A stretch of DNA of 64,000 nt from positions 19,979,768 to 20,043,767 of the forward strand of contig OU342814.1 of NCBI GenBank assembly GCA_910591455.2. Direction: 5' to 3'. The stretch is from Pholis gunnellus (taxonomy: Eukaryota; Chordata; Actinopteri; Perciformes; Pholidae). The notes under the pieces are model-generated. The model ran no database searches. It saw nothing but the letters and a program-made list of their open reading frames with translations, and was not told where the DNA came from. Shown here piece after piece: positions 34,381-63,594 of this stretch. Within the stretch, counting starts at the first letter, position 1; each line of letters begins with the position of its first letter. A program made the position numbers and the translations under genes.

Positions 34381-36069
34381 ACAAATATATATATAACAAA
34401 TCCCAAGGTGCATTCTCTGGTACTTATTTTATTTAAGTAAACTATTTAATGCAGGCATTTTACCTTTTAGCTGTAATTGTATAGTTTATTAATTATACTA
34501 CTTTTACGTCAAGGTATTGGTACTGAGAAACTGCCCTCCTTTGCCCCATGAAGGTGTGAGAAGCAATTCTATGAGTGTCTTGATGAACTCACTGAGTATT
34601 AGTGGCTCTTTAGCCTCACTTGGATTCCATTGAATCCAACAGGTCTTCCACAGTGACCCGGCTTTGTCAGCTTTACACGGTGTTTACTAGCCCATAAACA
34701 CAGCGGAGCTGCAGTATCATAAAATCAGGCTGTGAAAGTATGTGCAAAGCAAAAGGCGGCAGGTCTGAAGGCCCCGCTGGAGTCTGCACGATTTCATCCG
34801 ATTTTGCGCGGAATCCGACCCGATGGCACCGAGGTAAATTAAAAGAATAACTATATAAACGTCACCAATCTTCTCGCTGATGATCTTGTTTACTTATGAA
34901 GGATATGGAAGGATATATTACTATATGGAGGCTTCAGTATTACAATGAGACCGTTTCCTAACCAGGTTTAAAGTGTCTAACAGTTACTGTAATGTAAGAT
35001 GTATTCATTGTCAAAGCACATGTTCAACCTTTTTCAGAGAAAAGTGGCTGCAGATGTCTTTGGGTCATGATAACATTGTAATAACCTGAAGGTGGGTAGT
35101 GTGTGCTTTTGTTTCTCACCATCTCCACTCATGAAGTGGGAGTAGAAGGATTCCCAGGACTCCACGGATGGGAGGACCGGGTTGTTGTTGGAGAAATGAT
35201 AGAAGGACACCAGAGTGTCTTTAGGGTTCCTGAAGATCACCAGCATCTGCACAACACATAACAAAATGAATTTAAAAAAAAAACATGTCGGTGCATCGAA
35301 CTGGTGTTCTACAAAATAATTTAAGAAACAAAAGGGACAGAAAAAAATATGGAAAGAACAGAAACTAAATAGATTTGAATTCCACATATATTTATTTTAT
35401 TACAAGGATAACATGATGAAGAATTCACTTTTCATTTTCATTTTAAAAGCCACACCAGCTTTGTCTTCCATTTCAGAAGGACATTTTATACTTTGAGGTA
35501 CTTTCACAGTTGATGACAAGAGGAGAATCAGTTGGAAAATGTTGCTGCAGATGTTTTGAAACATACTTTAGTTTTCTTTGCATGGAAGGAGGCAGGGATG
35601 TTGTCGGGGTGCATGTGGGTCCCCAGAAACCTTGGGGAGGGAGTCTCACCCAGGGCCTGAGGGGAGAGCCGGACCGGAGAGAAAGGGGGAGTCAACTTTA
35701 CCTTTTACAATATGCAAGTATGCTATTCAGCATTAGACATTACATGTTACCACCAGAATACGATTTCTTATCATTTGTCAGTTCCCTCAGATAAGACCGT
35801 GCCAAAAATAACTTTGAGGTTTGGTTTAGTCTGAGACTGAAACTACTAAGTCAAGGAATAATGGTGGTTATTCTTGAGAGAAGAAAGCATTGCAACAAAT
35901 ATGAGAGGGTATCAACCTTCTCATCTAACTCTCGCTGAGAAAGAGAATATACATATTTTCCCGTTGGTTGAAACTAATCCTTTAATGTCTCCCTGCTATG
36001 TTGTTTCTCAGAATTTTTACAGTGCAGAGTTCAACACATGAATGATGAGACATGAACACACCCACACAC

Positions 36070-36104
<35 letters not shown>

Positions 36105-36769
36105 AAACCATGTGTTCCTGAACAGTTGAAACACGGCCAGCGGTGAGGTTTCCAAGAATCGTTCTAAACACAGAGCATGTCTGCATTTCTGTTTGATTTC
36201 TTGAGTGTTTTCTGATCACACATCTGTCTCACATTACTCCAATAGTACAGAGACGCTGCACTCTGTTTGGCTTTTCAGCAGCGACAGATGGACTTCCTCA
36301 ACACCAGTTTACTTAATGAGGTTTGGTTTCTGTTTGATTCTCTTCCAAAAGAGAAGTAGGAGTTAAGATTAATGGACTACAACATCCAACCAACACACTC
36401 TGGATTTGGATATATAGATGTTTTTTTGTCAAAAAGTCAAAACCTCAACATTATTACTGACACGTTACAATTATTAACATCCCAACAAGCAAAAGCAGCA
36501 TGAAATGTTTCGATGTGAAAAGTGACTTCAACCATCTGCTAGATTAATGAACTAATGTTGATTTCAGCTGTATTTGTGTACTGGTGTTCATGTGTTTTGT
36601 GTGTAAAAATTAAAGTAAGTAAAGCAGCGAGAGTGGCATGAAAAAAAAAAAAGTACCTTTATGACATCCGGTCCAAAAAACTCGATCAGTGGTGGCATCC
36701 TTGATTCTATTTTCATCCCTGTGGCCTCTGTGATGATCTTCCTTACCACACCCACCATCCAGTTAAAAC

Positions 36770-36822
<53 letters not shown>

Positions 36823-39800
36823 AAGCAAAATGTTTTGAGATTGACACTCAGAGACCAAAACCTCAGCTCAAGTCTCCAAAAGTCTAAACACATTTTCTGG
36901 CTTGCACCCAGTTTGCAATTCAACGTGGTACTTTTTTTGCAGCACACAGTTCTCCACATAAGACACATGAATCAGACATAAAGTCACTTGTTTGCCATTT
37001 CAAAAAACTGCCATTCAAAATGTCACATCCTTGGACCAATTGGCTGATACACGTGCCACCTGACTCATCAATCAGGATGCAAGCAATATAAAAAAGGACC
37101 ACAGGTGAGTAACTGTTTTAGAGTTGTTTTGCCACTTGTGTGTGTGTAATTGTGTGAATTGTGTGTAGTGTTTTGACAAAATGAGCCCTGGTTCCACAAT
37201 CGTGTTTCAGCAATCGTAAAAAAACCTGTAACAATAGTGTACAAAATGTGCTGAATATGTGATCCCGTCACACGCCGTAAAAACAATTTAACTTTGCAGC
37301 TCGATGGACTCTGCAGCTGCTGCAGGTCAGTTCTTTCATCTGTTTCACTTCTTCTCTTCTTTCACTTTGGCAGCGAGCCGGCGTGTTAGTCTCCACATTT
37401 ATTGCTTTCTCTGACAGATCCTTCCGTTAAATAATGACTATGGATCAGAGTTAACAGGAGGGGAAACATCAGTATGGGTAGTTTAAGGACTGGTTTATGA
37501 CCGGCCTTCTCTGGGAATCGCAGTATTTCCTTGCACCATTTGAAGCAGGAGGACCACTCCACAAAGTTTTACTGTACATGGTTTTTTTTAGGCACATTTA
37601 AACTTTTTTATGTCTATGTCGCTGTGCAAAAAACTAATTATTTCTCCAGTTCTACCTGCTGTGACAGACATGCAAAGCAAAAGACTTTTAGAGCAAAGAT
37701 TCCTCGACCTTCACTTTAGTTTTTTTTCGTCTAAGTTTTGAAATATAAATCTTGAGATTCCTGCTTTCATGCTCCAATAAATTGCAAATTAATGGAATTT
37801 GGTTTATTGCGCTCAAAGAGTTGAATATTAACAAGAATAAAAAAAAATAAGTAATTTTGGTAGACTGACTTTAAAAATGGGTAAAGCTAAAAAAGGCTTA
37901 AAATATAATTTATAATGTCTGTGTAATTCAATTGGAGCGCCCTTGCAAATGACACCTGACTACTTCCTGGAGTGAATTATAATTTATTATTTTTTGGGGA
38001 CAGACGGTGATGAGAAAACCAGCTGTATCGCCATGTAGTGCGACACCCACAGAGAAACCAGTGAAACAAATGTTACAGGCCTACAAACAGCCACAGGCCG
38101 TAAATTTGGAGGTCGGGTTAATCCTCCTCAATCTTCATATATCACCAAAACGTCAGAAAGCCATTATCTGTGGCAGGCTGCTGTGTAGCACTGCAACATC
38201 AAAGCGGGCCTTTTAGCCGTTTAAAAAGAGGTCCCCATTGGCTGGACTGATGGGGCTGTCACACACCCATAGATAAGCTCTATAGCCCCCATGCGGGCCC
38301 CAAGCCATACAGGCCCCTACACATGGTGATGTGGGACGGGTGTGTGTAATCTAACATTCCTCCGAAGGCGATTAACAAGTCTGTCTTCGTGTCGTTGCTC
38401 GACCAGCGAGCTGGTGTCCAAAAAGCCTCTCAAAAGTAAACACAAAAACCAAAAAGAAAAACATGTCACATTCCTTGAACGCACCGCGGCGACAGCAGGG
38501 ATTTCACGCTTTTCTTCCTCTGAAGACCGCACTGTGAGCTTTTTGTGTTTTTAAGAGAGAGAGATTATGTGGTGCTTTTTAATATCAATAAATCATCACC
38601 ACATTCACATTGCTCATTAATGCACTACAGTACCCAGAATTCCTGCAAAGTGATGTCAGTAAAGTGAGTATTCAATGGTTGAATGTTTGTCTTAAATGAA
38701 TAAACCTCTAAATTGAACACGTTATATGTTGTTTTTTATTCGTGCAAAAACCCAAATGTAAAAACATAAATTCCCTGTGTGCCGGACTACTTTGTGGCCG
38801 GGTGCAGTGATTTTACAGAAAACCTTTAAAGATTCAGGTCTGTGACCGGAAGTGAACTCAGCTGACCTTACGTCAGTGTTTTCTAACTCTTTTGCCTGAA
38901 AACAAAGTTTTGAGGTATCGGCTAATTGTACTTCACATATTTCCATTTTCTTTATACTTGACCTTCATTTATTTGAACCAGAACCAGGCGCCTTAACCAA
39001 CCTTTTCACTTTGTGACCTCCTACAAAAAAAACCTGCTTCGAAGGTTATCAGCTGGTTGTTATCAGCCTCATAGACATCCAGGAGACAGCTGCTTGTGTG
39101 AAACCAAAAGTCAAGGTTGACTTATTTTACTATGCTTTTGTCACATAATAAACGTACTTCACTGATGCCAAGTTACGTTTATTACGTAACAAGCATACTT
39201 ATTTTAAACGAAATCAAGATCTTTTCCTAAATCCAACTAGTTTTGTTGTCTCAACCTAAAGTTGTTTTGCATCAATTCACAATGTTAAGTTTAACTTTCG
39301 CTTTCAGGTGGTAGGTGCAGTTTGTCCTGTTCGAAACATAACGCTGGCACGGATGACTGCTGAAAACACCCGTTCAACCGGCCGATAACATTCAAACTGG
39401 GTTTCACAAAAGGTGTGGCTCCTTTGGCTTCCATTATATATTTAGTATTTTACACTGTTGCGTCTACTTTTGCAAGAATCTGAATACTTCTTCCACCACT
39501 GTAAGGTGGTTTAAAAAAAACCTCACAGATGAGAGGAAAGTCTATTCAGTCATCGTTCATCAAAACGCCGTCCGTGCCACAACCTGCACAGACTTGAATC
39601 TTGTTATATCTTTTAGACACTTTTACTTTTATGAAAGTGTCCCGTGAAAAGCCAAAACTAAACGTTGATGCTACGCTTGTTAAGTAATGTAACATCTCTA
39701 CGGCAGCACAGATGTCTGGCTTCTCTTCGATATAATGAGACTATATGGTCTCAAATTACCAAAAAACATACATTTGAAAAAACTCAACAGCGACGTCTCT

Positions 39801-40845
39801 TTCCTGAAATCATGACCCGGTTACTCGAGGTAATCCACAGACCTTGTTGTGCGTAGTTTCATGTAGGAACTAGTTCATGGCTGATATCTCCAGAATTGGG
39901 CAACTCACAACTAAATAATCTATATGGATAAATAGCACAACAAGTAAGAGGAAATATATGTATTTTGTATTTTGCGGTGAAATCTGTCGTGACTAACAGT
40001 CAGCGGTGTAAAGTAGATCACTCAAATACTGCACTTAACTACAGTTTTGAAGTACTTGTACTTTACTTGAGTATTTCCAATTTCTGGTACTTTATACTTC
40101 TAATCCATTACATTTTTAATATAACTTTAGGATAATTTATATAATTTGAGATTATTAATACGAAATATAATTAACAAATAAATTATGATGTTGTTAAATT
40201 AAAATGAGCTTCACCTTTACCAGCTGCAACAATAAAGTGATGAACATATTAATGCAACAATAATAATAATAATACAACTTTATAATATATATTATTCTGA
40301 AATGAGCCATTCTGCACAATTAGTACTTTTACTTAATTTAAGTATATGTTGATGCTTTCACTTTACTCAAATACATTTTGAAAATGCAGGACTTCAAACA
40401 AAGTATTTCTGTACTGTGGTATTACTGCATTTACTAAGTAAAAGATCAATAGATCAATAGATCAATAAAGTTACAATCATTAACATTTCAAACAACCATC
40501 GGAACGGAGATCAAAGGTCAGAGGTCGTAACAGATGGATCTCATTTTTCGGCGACCCCTATACAACTTTATTAATCATTTATTTAAAAAGATGTAATACC
40601 ATCCGACAGCTGTTACTCTCCAACTGAACAGCTTTGAGAAAAAACTCACCACATTTGGGATAAGCCACCAGCATGATGTCGTCCTCTCTGGCCTCGATGT
40701 TCTCCAGAGCCTTTAAGTTATCCTCTGGGCACATGAGGCGCGGGTACAACACCCCGTTGTATCTGTACAACTTCTCCTCGTCCTTGATCTCCTTTGCAGC
40801 CTCCATCTTGGACTGCACTTTAGTGGCGAAGGCGTTGGTGTTCAT
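32546..40845 (-). CDS. sult6b1: Cytosolic sulfotransferase, SULT6B1 family
   Basis: Seven exons join in phase to 300 residues: 40845-40650, 36769-36657, 35656-35567, 35246-35120, 33501-33407, 33260-33104 and 32670-32546 (stop). All introns are GT-AG. The enzyme moves sulfuryl from PAPS to a small acceptor, in the cytosol; SULT6B1 substrates are poorly defined (thyroxine has been suggested). The 5'-phosphosulfate loop is YPKCGFNW (62-69) with catalytic Lys64. The catalytic-base His is in GTHMHPD (His117). The 3'-phosphate site is FRNPKDTLVSFYHF (Arg139, Ser147). The C-terminal PAPS motif is RKGEVGDWKNHF (258-269). Length is typical (about 290-300). Odd points: Cys65 and Phe67 replace the usual Ser and Thr of the loop, and the acceptors of exons 2 and 5 follow (TG)n tracts. 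It is divergent to slc30a6, 4.2 kb away. Confidence 0.95.
33503..33561. repeat. (CA)n microsatellite at sult6b1 exon 5 acceptor
   Basis: CA repeats on the plus strand, so (TG)n on the transcribed sense, interrupted by single TC and GC units. The last bases run directly into the TGTGTAG acceptor of exon 5. Confidence 0.9.
33640..33755 (-). mobile_element. MITE fragment in sult6b1 intron 4
   Basis: AAGTACTTTTACTTTTTAGA to TTTCACCACTG resembles the MITE family, but diverged and truncated. Confidence 0.35.
34357..34395. repeat. (TA)n microsatellite
   Basis: TA runs split by ACAAA, in sult6b1 intron 4. Self-complementary. Confidence 0.85.
34788..34985. repeat. Interspersed repeat, family 2 (copy 2)
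   Basis: Same ordered blocks as 16351-16520; lies in intron 4 of sult6b1. Confidence 0.5.
36069..36102. repeat. (CA)n microsatellite
   Basis: CA run in sult6b1 intron 2, away from splice sites. Confidence 0.9.
36772..36819. repeat. (CA)n microsatellite at sult6b1 exon 2 acceptor
   Basis: About 24 CA units, i.e. (TG)n in the transcript. They pass straight into the GCAG acceptor of exon 2, whose first base is 36769. No conventional polypyrimidine tract is present. Confidence 0.95.
39440..39501 (-). mobile_element. MITE end fragment
   Basis: Ends TACTTCTTCCACCACTG, the terminal sequence of the family, in sult6b1 intron 1. The rest is not recognisable. Confidence 0.5.
40001..40446 (-). mobile_element. 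MITE copy D, near full length
   Basis: Opens CAGCGGTGTAAAGTAGATCA and carries GAAGTACTTGTACTTTACTT, TACTTCTAATCCATTACAT and, at the far end, GTGGTATTACTGCATTTACT. Orientation is opposite to copies B, C and E. It sits in sult6b1 intron 1. Confidence 0.65.
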
Positions 40846-42653
40846 CTTGAATCAGTAAAGCAAAGATTCAGCTTTTAAAAAAAAATGTATAGAAGAGAAG
40901 CTGCTTTCTGTGCAGCTGAGCGTCCATCCACTGCTGCCCTGAGAGGGAGTGAGTAGCACTGAGAAAGAGAGAGAGAGAGAGAGAGAAAGGGTGTGTGTAG
41001 CTGTAGTAAAAGGAGGAGGCACCGGGCACCTCCTCCTTTTCTTACACACACACACAATCACACACACACATACACATATGCAGGAAAATGTGTGTGTTTG
41101 TGAAAGAGTGAATGATGGGAAATGCCTGTATAATATCTACCAGATGGGAGGTACATGCTGATTGACTGTCCGCAGACCCCAAGTCACACACACACACACA
41201 CACAACTAATTACCTATAAAGACTTTATAATCATCATATTTTCACATTCTTCTGTAGGTGTAGTTTATTTATGCAGCTCAGAATCACATTCACACTCTCG
41301 TTTGACAACCAGACCCCAAAGATCTCTGAAGAAGACGAGGAAAAACTCCCCCACAACCGCTTCAGAAGTAAGGACAGAACGAGAGAAAACGTTGAAAGAG
41401 TTCATAGTCACACTTCCATAGATGTGGAGAACTTGCAAGAAAGAGTTTATGAAAACACATGATAAAGAATTGAAGCAATAGAGGCCCTATTGTGGATCAA
41501 GCGCCAAAACTCCTACATTACCCATGATGCAAATCTATAGCTTTTTCTGGTGAACTCACACAGTCAACTGACTAGTATAACTCTTCAAGAGACCCAGAGA
41601 AATATTGAAATATACCATTTTAGACGAACATATCTATACCACACATTATGCCCAAAACTTCATGGGATTAGTCCATAAAGTGTGCATATCTGTAAAGGGG
41701 AGATAAAGTCGTCTAGTTTAATTTAATACCAATATATTAACGCTAGCTTCAAAAACTGAGCCTGCTCTGATACAGTGATGTCGGCCGCAGGTCTCAGAGG
41801 ACTTTAGAGGGATTCAGAAATCAAGAATCAGTTCAATAGAAGTGCAGCTCTCAGGTCATAGGATGAGGTTTCCCAAAAGTAAAACGTTGTCTGCCTCAGC
41901 AGGGATGATTTCACATCCTCTGTCTGCTTTTCGTCTAGTGAGGGTGAAAGCTGGACTGTGGCTATAAATCATTTGTTAATAGTCCATTGACTTTCTCTAC
42001 TTTCTCCAAGATACTCAGTTAAAGACATGAATCACTCAGCCAGCACGGTTTTAATCTATTTGCTTGTTGTCGTATAAAACCGCTGAGGCTTGTTTGTGGT
42101 TTCAGTCGCTCCACTATAAATGTTGAACCTGTGGAACCTTCAGCCTCTCTGGCGCATCAGTGAGGTCCAACACTGATGTTTGGCAGTTCTGGCTCACAGA
42201 CGCTGTTCCGGTTCATCCCAAAGGTGTTGGATGGGGTGGAGGTCAGAGCTCTGACCAGGCAAGTTATTCCTCCCAGACTGGGGAAACCGTTCCTTCATGG
42301 AGCTGGCTTTTGCACACAAGGGCATTGTGTGCTAAACGGGGACGAACATTTGGATATACGTGTATGAAAATAAGCTGTTACTGAAAGCTGGGAAGTTTAT
42401 AAAACAAAACCAAGAACCAATATATAGATACTGACAGATATTACTTACTCAGCTGTTTGCTATATGATGTGTTTTTTTCTGTGTTAATGTAAAATATCCT
42501 CATAAAATGATGAGCATGGGCCATAAAAGGAATCAAATTCATTTTTTTATTCGTGAAAGTATGTGAATTTTGCAACAAAGTGATGTTTTTTTAATATATA
42601 TTATTATTCTTACACAACTGTTTTGTAATTTCCTCTAAATCAGTGTATAAAAC

Positions 42654-42680
42654 ACACACACACGCACACACACACACACA

Positions 42681-42763
<83 letters not shown>
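42654..42763. repeat. (CA)n microsatellite with CACG interruptions
   Basis: About 110 bp, with a (CACG)n block in the middle (about 42678-42702). Alternating purine-pyrimidine, including CG steps, gives it Z-DNA potential. Confidence 0.95.
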
Positions 42764-43347
42764 CTTTCTTGACCTGGTGTCTGACAAACTGTGATTGTGA
42801 TTTGAGCTTTAAAACAACATGGTTGAACAATCAGGAATCAGATCCTTCGAATGTAGAGTTATGAGCACCCGAAATCTCTCTTTGTGTAAATCCAACATGA
42901 AAGATCTTTTTTATTATTATCAGCAATTTCCCTGAAGATACAAATACTTCATGCCGCTAACGCGTAATGTCTGTGTGTTTAAGAAGAAACAGAGTCCTCG
43001 ACGGAGTCAGATGTTGTTGGCAGATTTAAAAGCATCACTTTTATTCATATATTCCGTACAGTGATTATCCGCAGTAGTGTTGTACATGCTCGCGTTGCAC
43101 ATGTCGTAGTTATCTGCTTGACAAATGTGGCAGGAAACAGATTTAGAGTCTGATCACGGCTGCAAACCAGATGGAGAAAATAATTTTACACTGTAGTCTG
43201 CACCACAAGAAATCTGTCTGTCTCACTTTCGAGCATATTTTTGCCTTCCACTGCATCTCCACTTCTTTGATCTTTGTGTATTTTAACTTTGTTTCTACAA
43301 CTCTTCCTCTCTTTCTCCCCCTCCCTTACCCACTCTCTTTCCTTCAT

Positions 43348-43353
<6 letters not shown>

Positions 43354-43389
<36 letters not shown>
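43354..43389. repeat. (CT)n microsatellite
   Basis: CT dinucleotide run in the sult6b1-slc30a6 spacer. Confidence 0.9.
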
Positions 43390-43391
<2 letters not shown>

Positions 43392-43555
43392 GAGGCGCCA
43401 CTCAGCTCGGGGGCCTCTCAGTGTCAATTGACAAACTGCAAAATTCACCATTCACCACCGCACCAATGAGCAACTACATATTCCACACACACACACTCAA
43501 CTTTGACCGAAATTCGCATGAACACACCCACAAAATGACGTTGAAGAGTTCCTCA

Positions 43556-43590
<35 letters not shown>
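43556..43590. repeat. (CA)n microsatellite
   Basis: CA run in the sult6b1-slc30a6 spacer. Confidence 0.9.
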
Positions 43591-43594
<4 letters not shown>

Positions 43595-44996
43595 GCTCTT
43601 TGGGGCCCCAGACATAATACACACATTTCCACGCTTGAATCCGTCACGCTTCCATTTCTTTCTTTGGCACTTTACATGAATAATTTTTTAACCCCCCCCC
43701 CCGCGCTGACTCCTCCTGCTCCCTGTCTGAACAGCCGCAAAGCTCACTGCACACGTCTACATCTAAACGTTTCATTGCTTCAGCTGTAAAATTGTTATAT
43801 ATACTGTATATTTTTGTTGCACTGGTCTGTGTTTGGGATGATAAAGGCTGTCAATCAACATAAACATGAGCAGAACCTGCACCTGATTGGATGAATCATT
43901 GGTGTTTGCTTGGATCCAGGAGTAGAACGGCAACTAATGAGTATTTATACTAACGACTTATCGGCCGTTTATTTTCTAAATTCATTGTTTGGTCTATAAA
44001 ATATGTTTGTTTTTTTATGTGAAAAAAACTAAGTTTTTGGAGTCTTCAAATGTCTTGTGTTTTTCTGACCGTTAGTCCAAACAATAAGGTATCCAATTTA
44101 CCTAAATTATTCACATTTGAGAAGCTGGAACAATTGCCTTAAACAATTAATCATTCTTCAAAGTTAGTGCAGATTAATTTTCGTTCTACCAGTTCCTTAA
44201 TTGTTTCAGCTGTGTCTGAGAGTTGCTGAAAGTGTTGACATTTGAATAAAAACGTATCTTTTCAGCCTGACTTTTGCTTATAATGTGTTAAAGCTATATT
44301 TTAATTTTCCTCTTTTATTGTTTTTTTGTTTCTCATTCATAATTGTATTCACATATAAATTTAAGTTTTTAGTTTTTGTGTGTGAATGGATTTGTTGACC
44401 AATGTTTAGCAGTTATTTTCTCCGGTCTTGATGGTATGATTATACTAGTTGAGATTGCATGTGATTTTAATCTATTACATCAAGGCTGTTGTACTGTATT
44501 TGTTTGAAACAACAGAGGTGAGAAACAGGCCGTGCAGGTGATGAATTGAGCTGAAACCAAATCAAGCAGTTCTCAGCGTCTTGCACATGATGTCATGTAA
44601 ATTCAGTTTCAATTGTGGGATTCAATTCTGTTTTCCTTAAGCGGGAACATCTTGTGTTTCTCTTATCAAATAAATTTAAATTATTCAAATGAAAAGCAGC
44701 AAATCCTCACATTTGTGAAGCTGAAACCACACACACATTTAGAAAATATATGTATTTAACTATGTATGTCGTTGCTTTATATGAATATTGTAACTCAAAT
44801 TAATTAATTAATTGACTGCTAATTAGCAATACTTCTTATTAATTCATCATTTCTTTATTACTTTATTTACCTAAAGATGTAAAGTAATCCAGGGAGACTA
44901 TCTTACACTACACACTCCGGTACAGCAGGTGGCGGTGTGCACCGTATAAACACCGATTGCAACCCGCTGTTTAATCAGACGAAGAAGAAATAGTGC

Positions 44997-45005
44997 ACCG
45001 GAAGT
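44997..45005 (+). promoter_or_regulatory. ETS/GABPA consensus at the slc30a6 start
   Basis: A perfect ACCGGAAGT ends five bases before the proposed start codon. ETS sites at the transcription start are typical of TATA-less housekeeping promoters. If it acts as one, the 5' UTR is very short or starts just upstream. Confidence 0.5.
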
Positions 45006-45010
45006 CCAAA

Positions 45011-62075
<17,065 letters not shown>

Positions 62076-62263
62076 GTGAGTTCACCATAATCATCTTTCT
62101 GTCATACCGTGTTTATCTATATCGTCAAAGCTCCATCTGTGTTTGTTTATGTGCTCTCATTCACTGCTGTCACAGAAACACACACTCACACACACACACT
62201 GTAAACACAGATGTAGCATTGGCTGAAAAGCTTCAGTTACTGTTGTCTGGCTCAGCCGAACGG

Positions 62264-62381
<118 letters not shown>

Positions 62382-62488
62382 AGTGGCCAAACCGTGTATT
62401 TGCAGCTGACAGGTGACCTCTGACCTTGAGGTGTGGAAGAGTGGCGATCAAGTGGAAATCTGCTTTTCGGCTTCACTTGGCTCCCGTA

Positions 62489-62512
62489 GTGTGTGTGTGT
62501 GTGTGTGTGTGT
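62489..62512. repeat. (TG)n microsatellite
   Basis: Short TG run of about 12 units. Confidence 0.85.
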
Positions 62513-63594
62513 GCTTGTGCTTGATTTTACATCTGGGCATGCTTGTGTCTTTATTTGAGTGTGTGTGTGTGCCCCAGTAAACATTGATGACCTATTAACC
62601 CGTAAGTGTCATTTGCTCATCGACTGAACAATTGGCCTCTTCTAGTCTTTTACACACACACAGATTGTTATTGAACTATTGTTTGTTTTTTTACACAGCA
62701 TGAGACGGTTAAACTTACTTTTTAGACCTTCAGACAAAATTGAACATTTGAAACATCTTCCTGTTTATTGTTTGGAAAGAGCAACTTCACATTAAAAGTC
62801 TTTTGAAAGAAAATCATTGGTGAGCTCTACATGTCGAATAAGCCAACATAGTATTGTGTTTATTTGATGCAAATATTCTTGCAGGCCCAGTTCTAATGGG
62901 GAACTGTTGTGCAAGCTAAACTGAAACCTGCACTGTTGGAAAAATACCTATAGTTCTGCTTTAATTGCAGCCTCACTTGTCTTGATGTTTGTTGCTTTGT
63001 ATATTTTTCTTAGTATTCATAAGTCCTCACCTTCTTCACCCTCTTCCGCATGTGTACTGACATACATCCACAATGCGCTGCACACAGCTGGGGCAGAAAC
63101 TCTAAGCTCGGTGGTATTATTATGCTTTACTGTGGGACCATCAGATCTCTGACCGTCCATGTCAGAGTTAACCCCCTTAAGCCCAGTGGACCACTCGCCG
63201 AGACAAAGCGGCTCATCCTGTACAGACTGCGACAGGATTGACCCCGTGACCCGGTGAGGAGGTCAGGAGGTCGGCAACCGCTCCAACCCGTTACTTCTGT
63301 TGGTGTTTTCTTCATGCTTTTAGTCTCACACAACAACCGTGTCTCTATCCAAATCCTTGAATTTGAGCTAAACGGTGATTCCTGGTCAACATTTGATCCA
63401 GTCACAACTCTCTGAATTCATGCCGAATTAACGCAAAATATTTCTGGAAGTCTATAAGTCTGAAATTGTAGATTTTAGTACGCAGGTTCATTCATGACAA
63501 TATAAGTTAATTTAACAATAACTTGTGGTAACAATACTTTTGTTTGTCAGATTAGATTCATTTAGTTTTGATTGAGATCAAAGTTAATGTGAGA

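Larger units (their letters stand above)
40860..44990. other. Spacer between divergent sult6b1 and slc30a6
   Basis: About 4.1 kb with no supportable exon. It holds a short (GA)n at 40969-40986, several CA runs, a (CT)n at 43354-43389, a C-run near 43693 and AT-rich DNA toward slc30a6. Upstream of sult6b1 the sequence is purine/pyrimidine-skewed and no clear TATA box is seen. Confidence 0.5.

Noticed and set aside
38007..38216. 69-codon frame in sult6b1 intron 1
   Set aside because: No motif, no conserved neighbour, length expected by chance.
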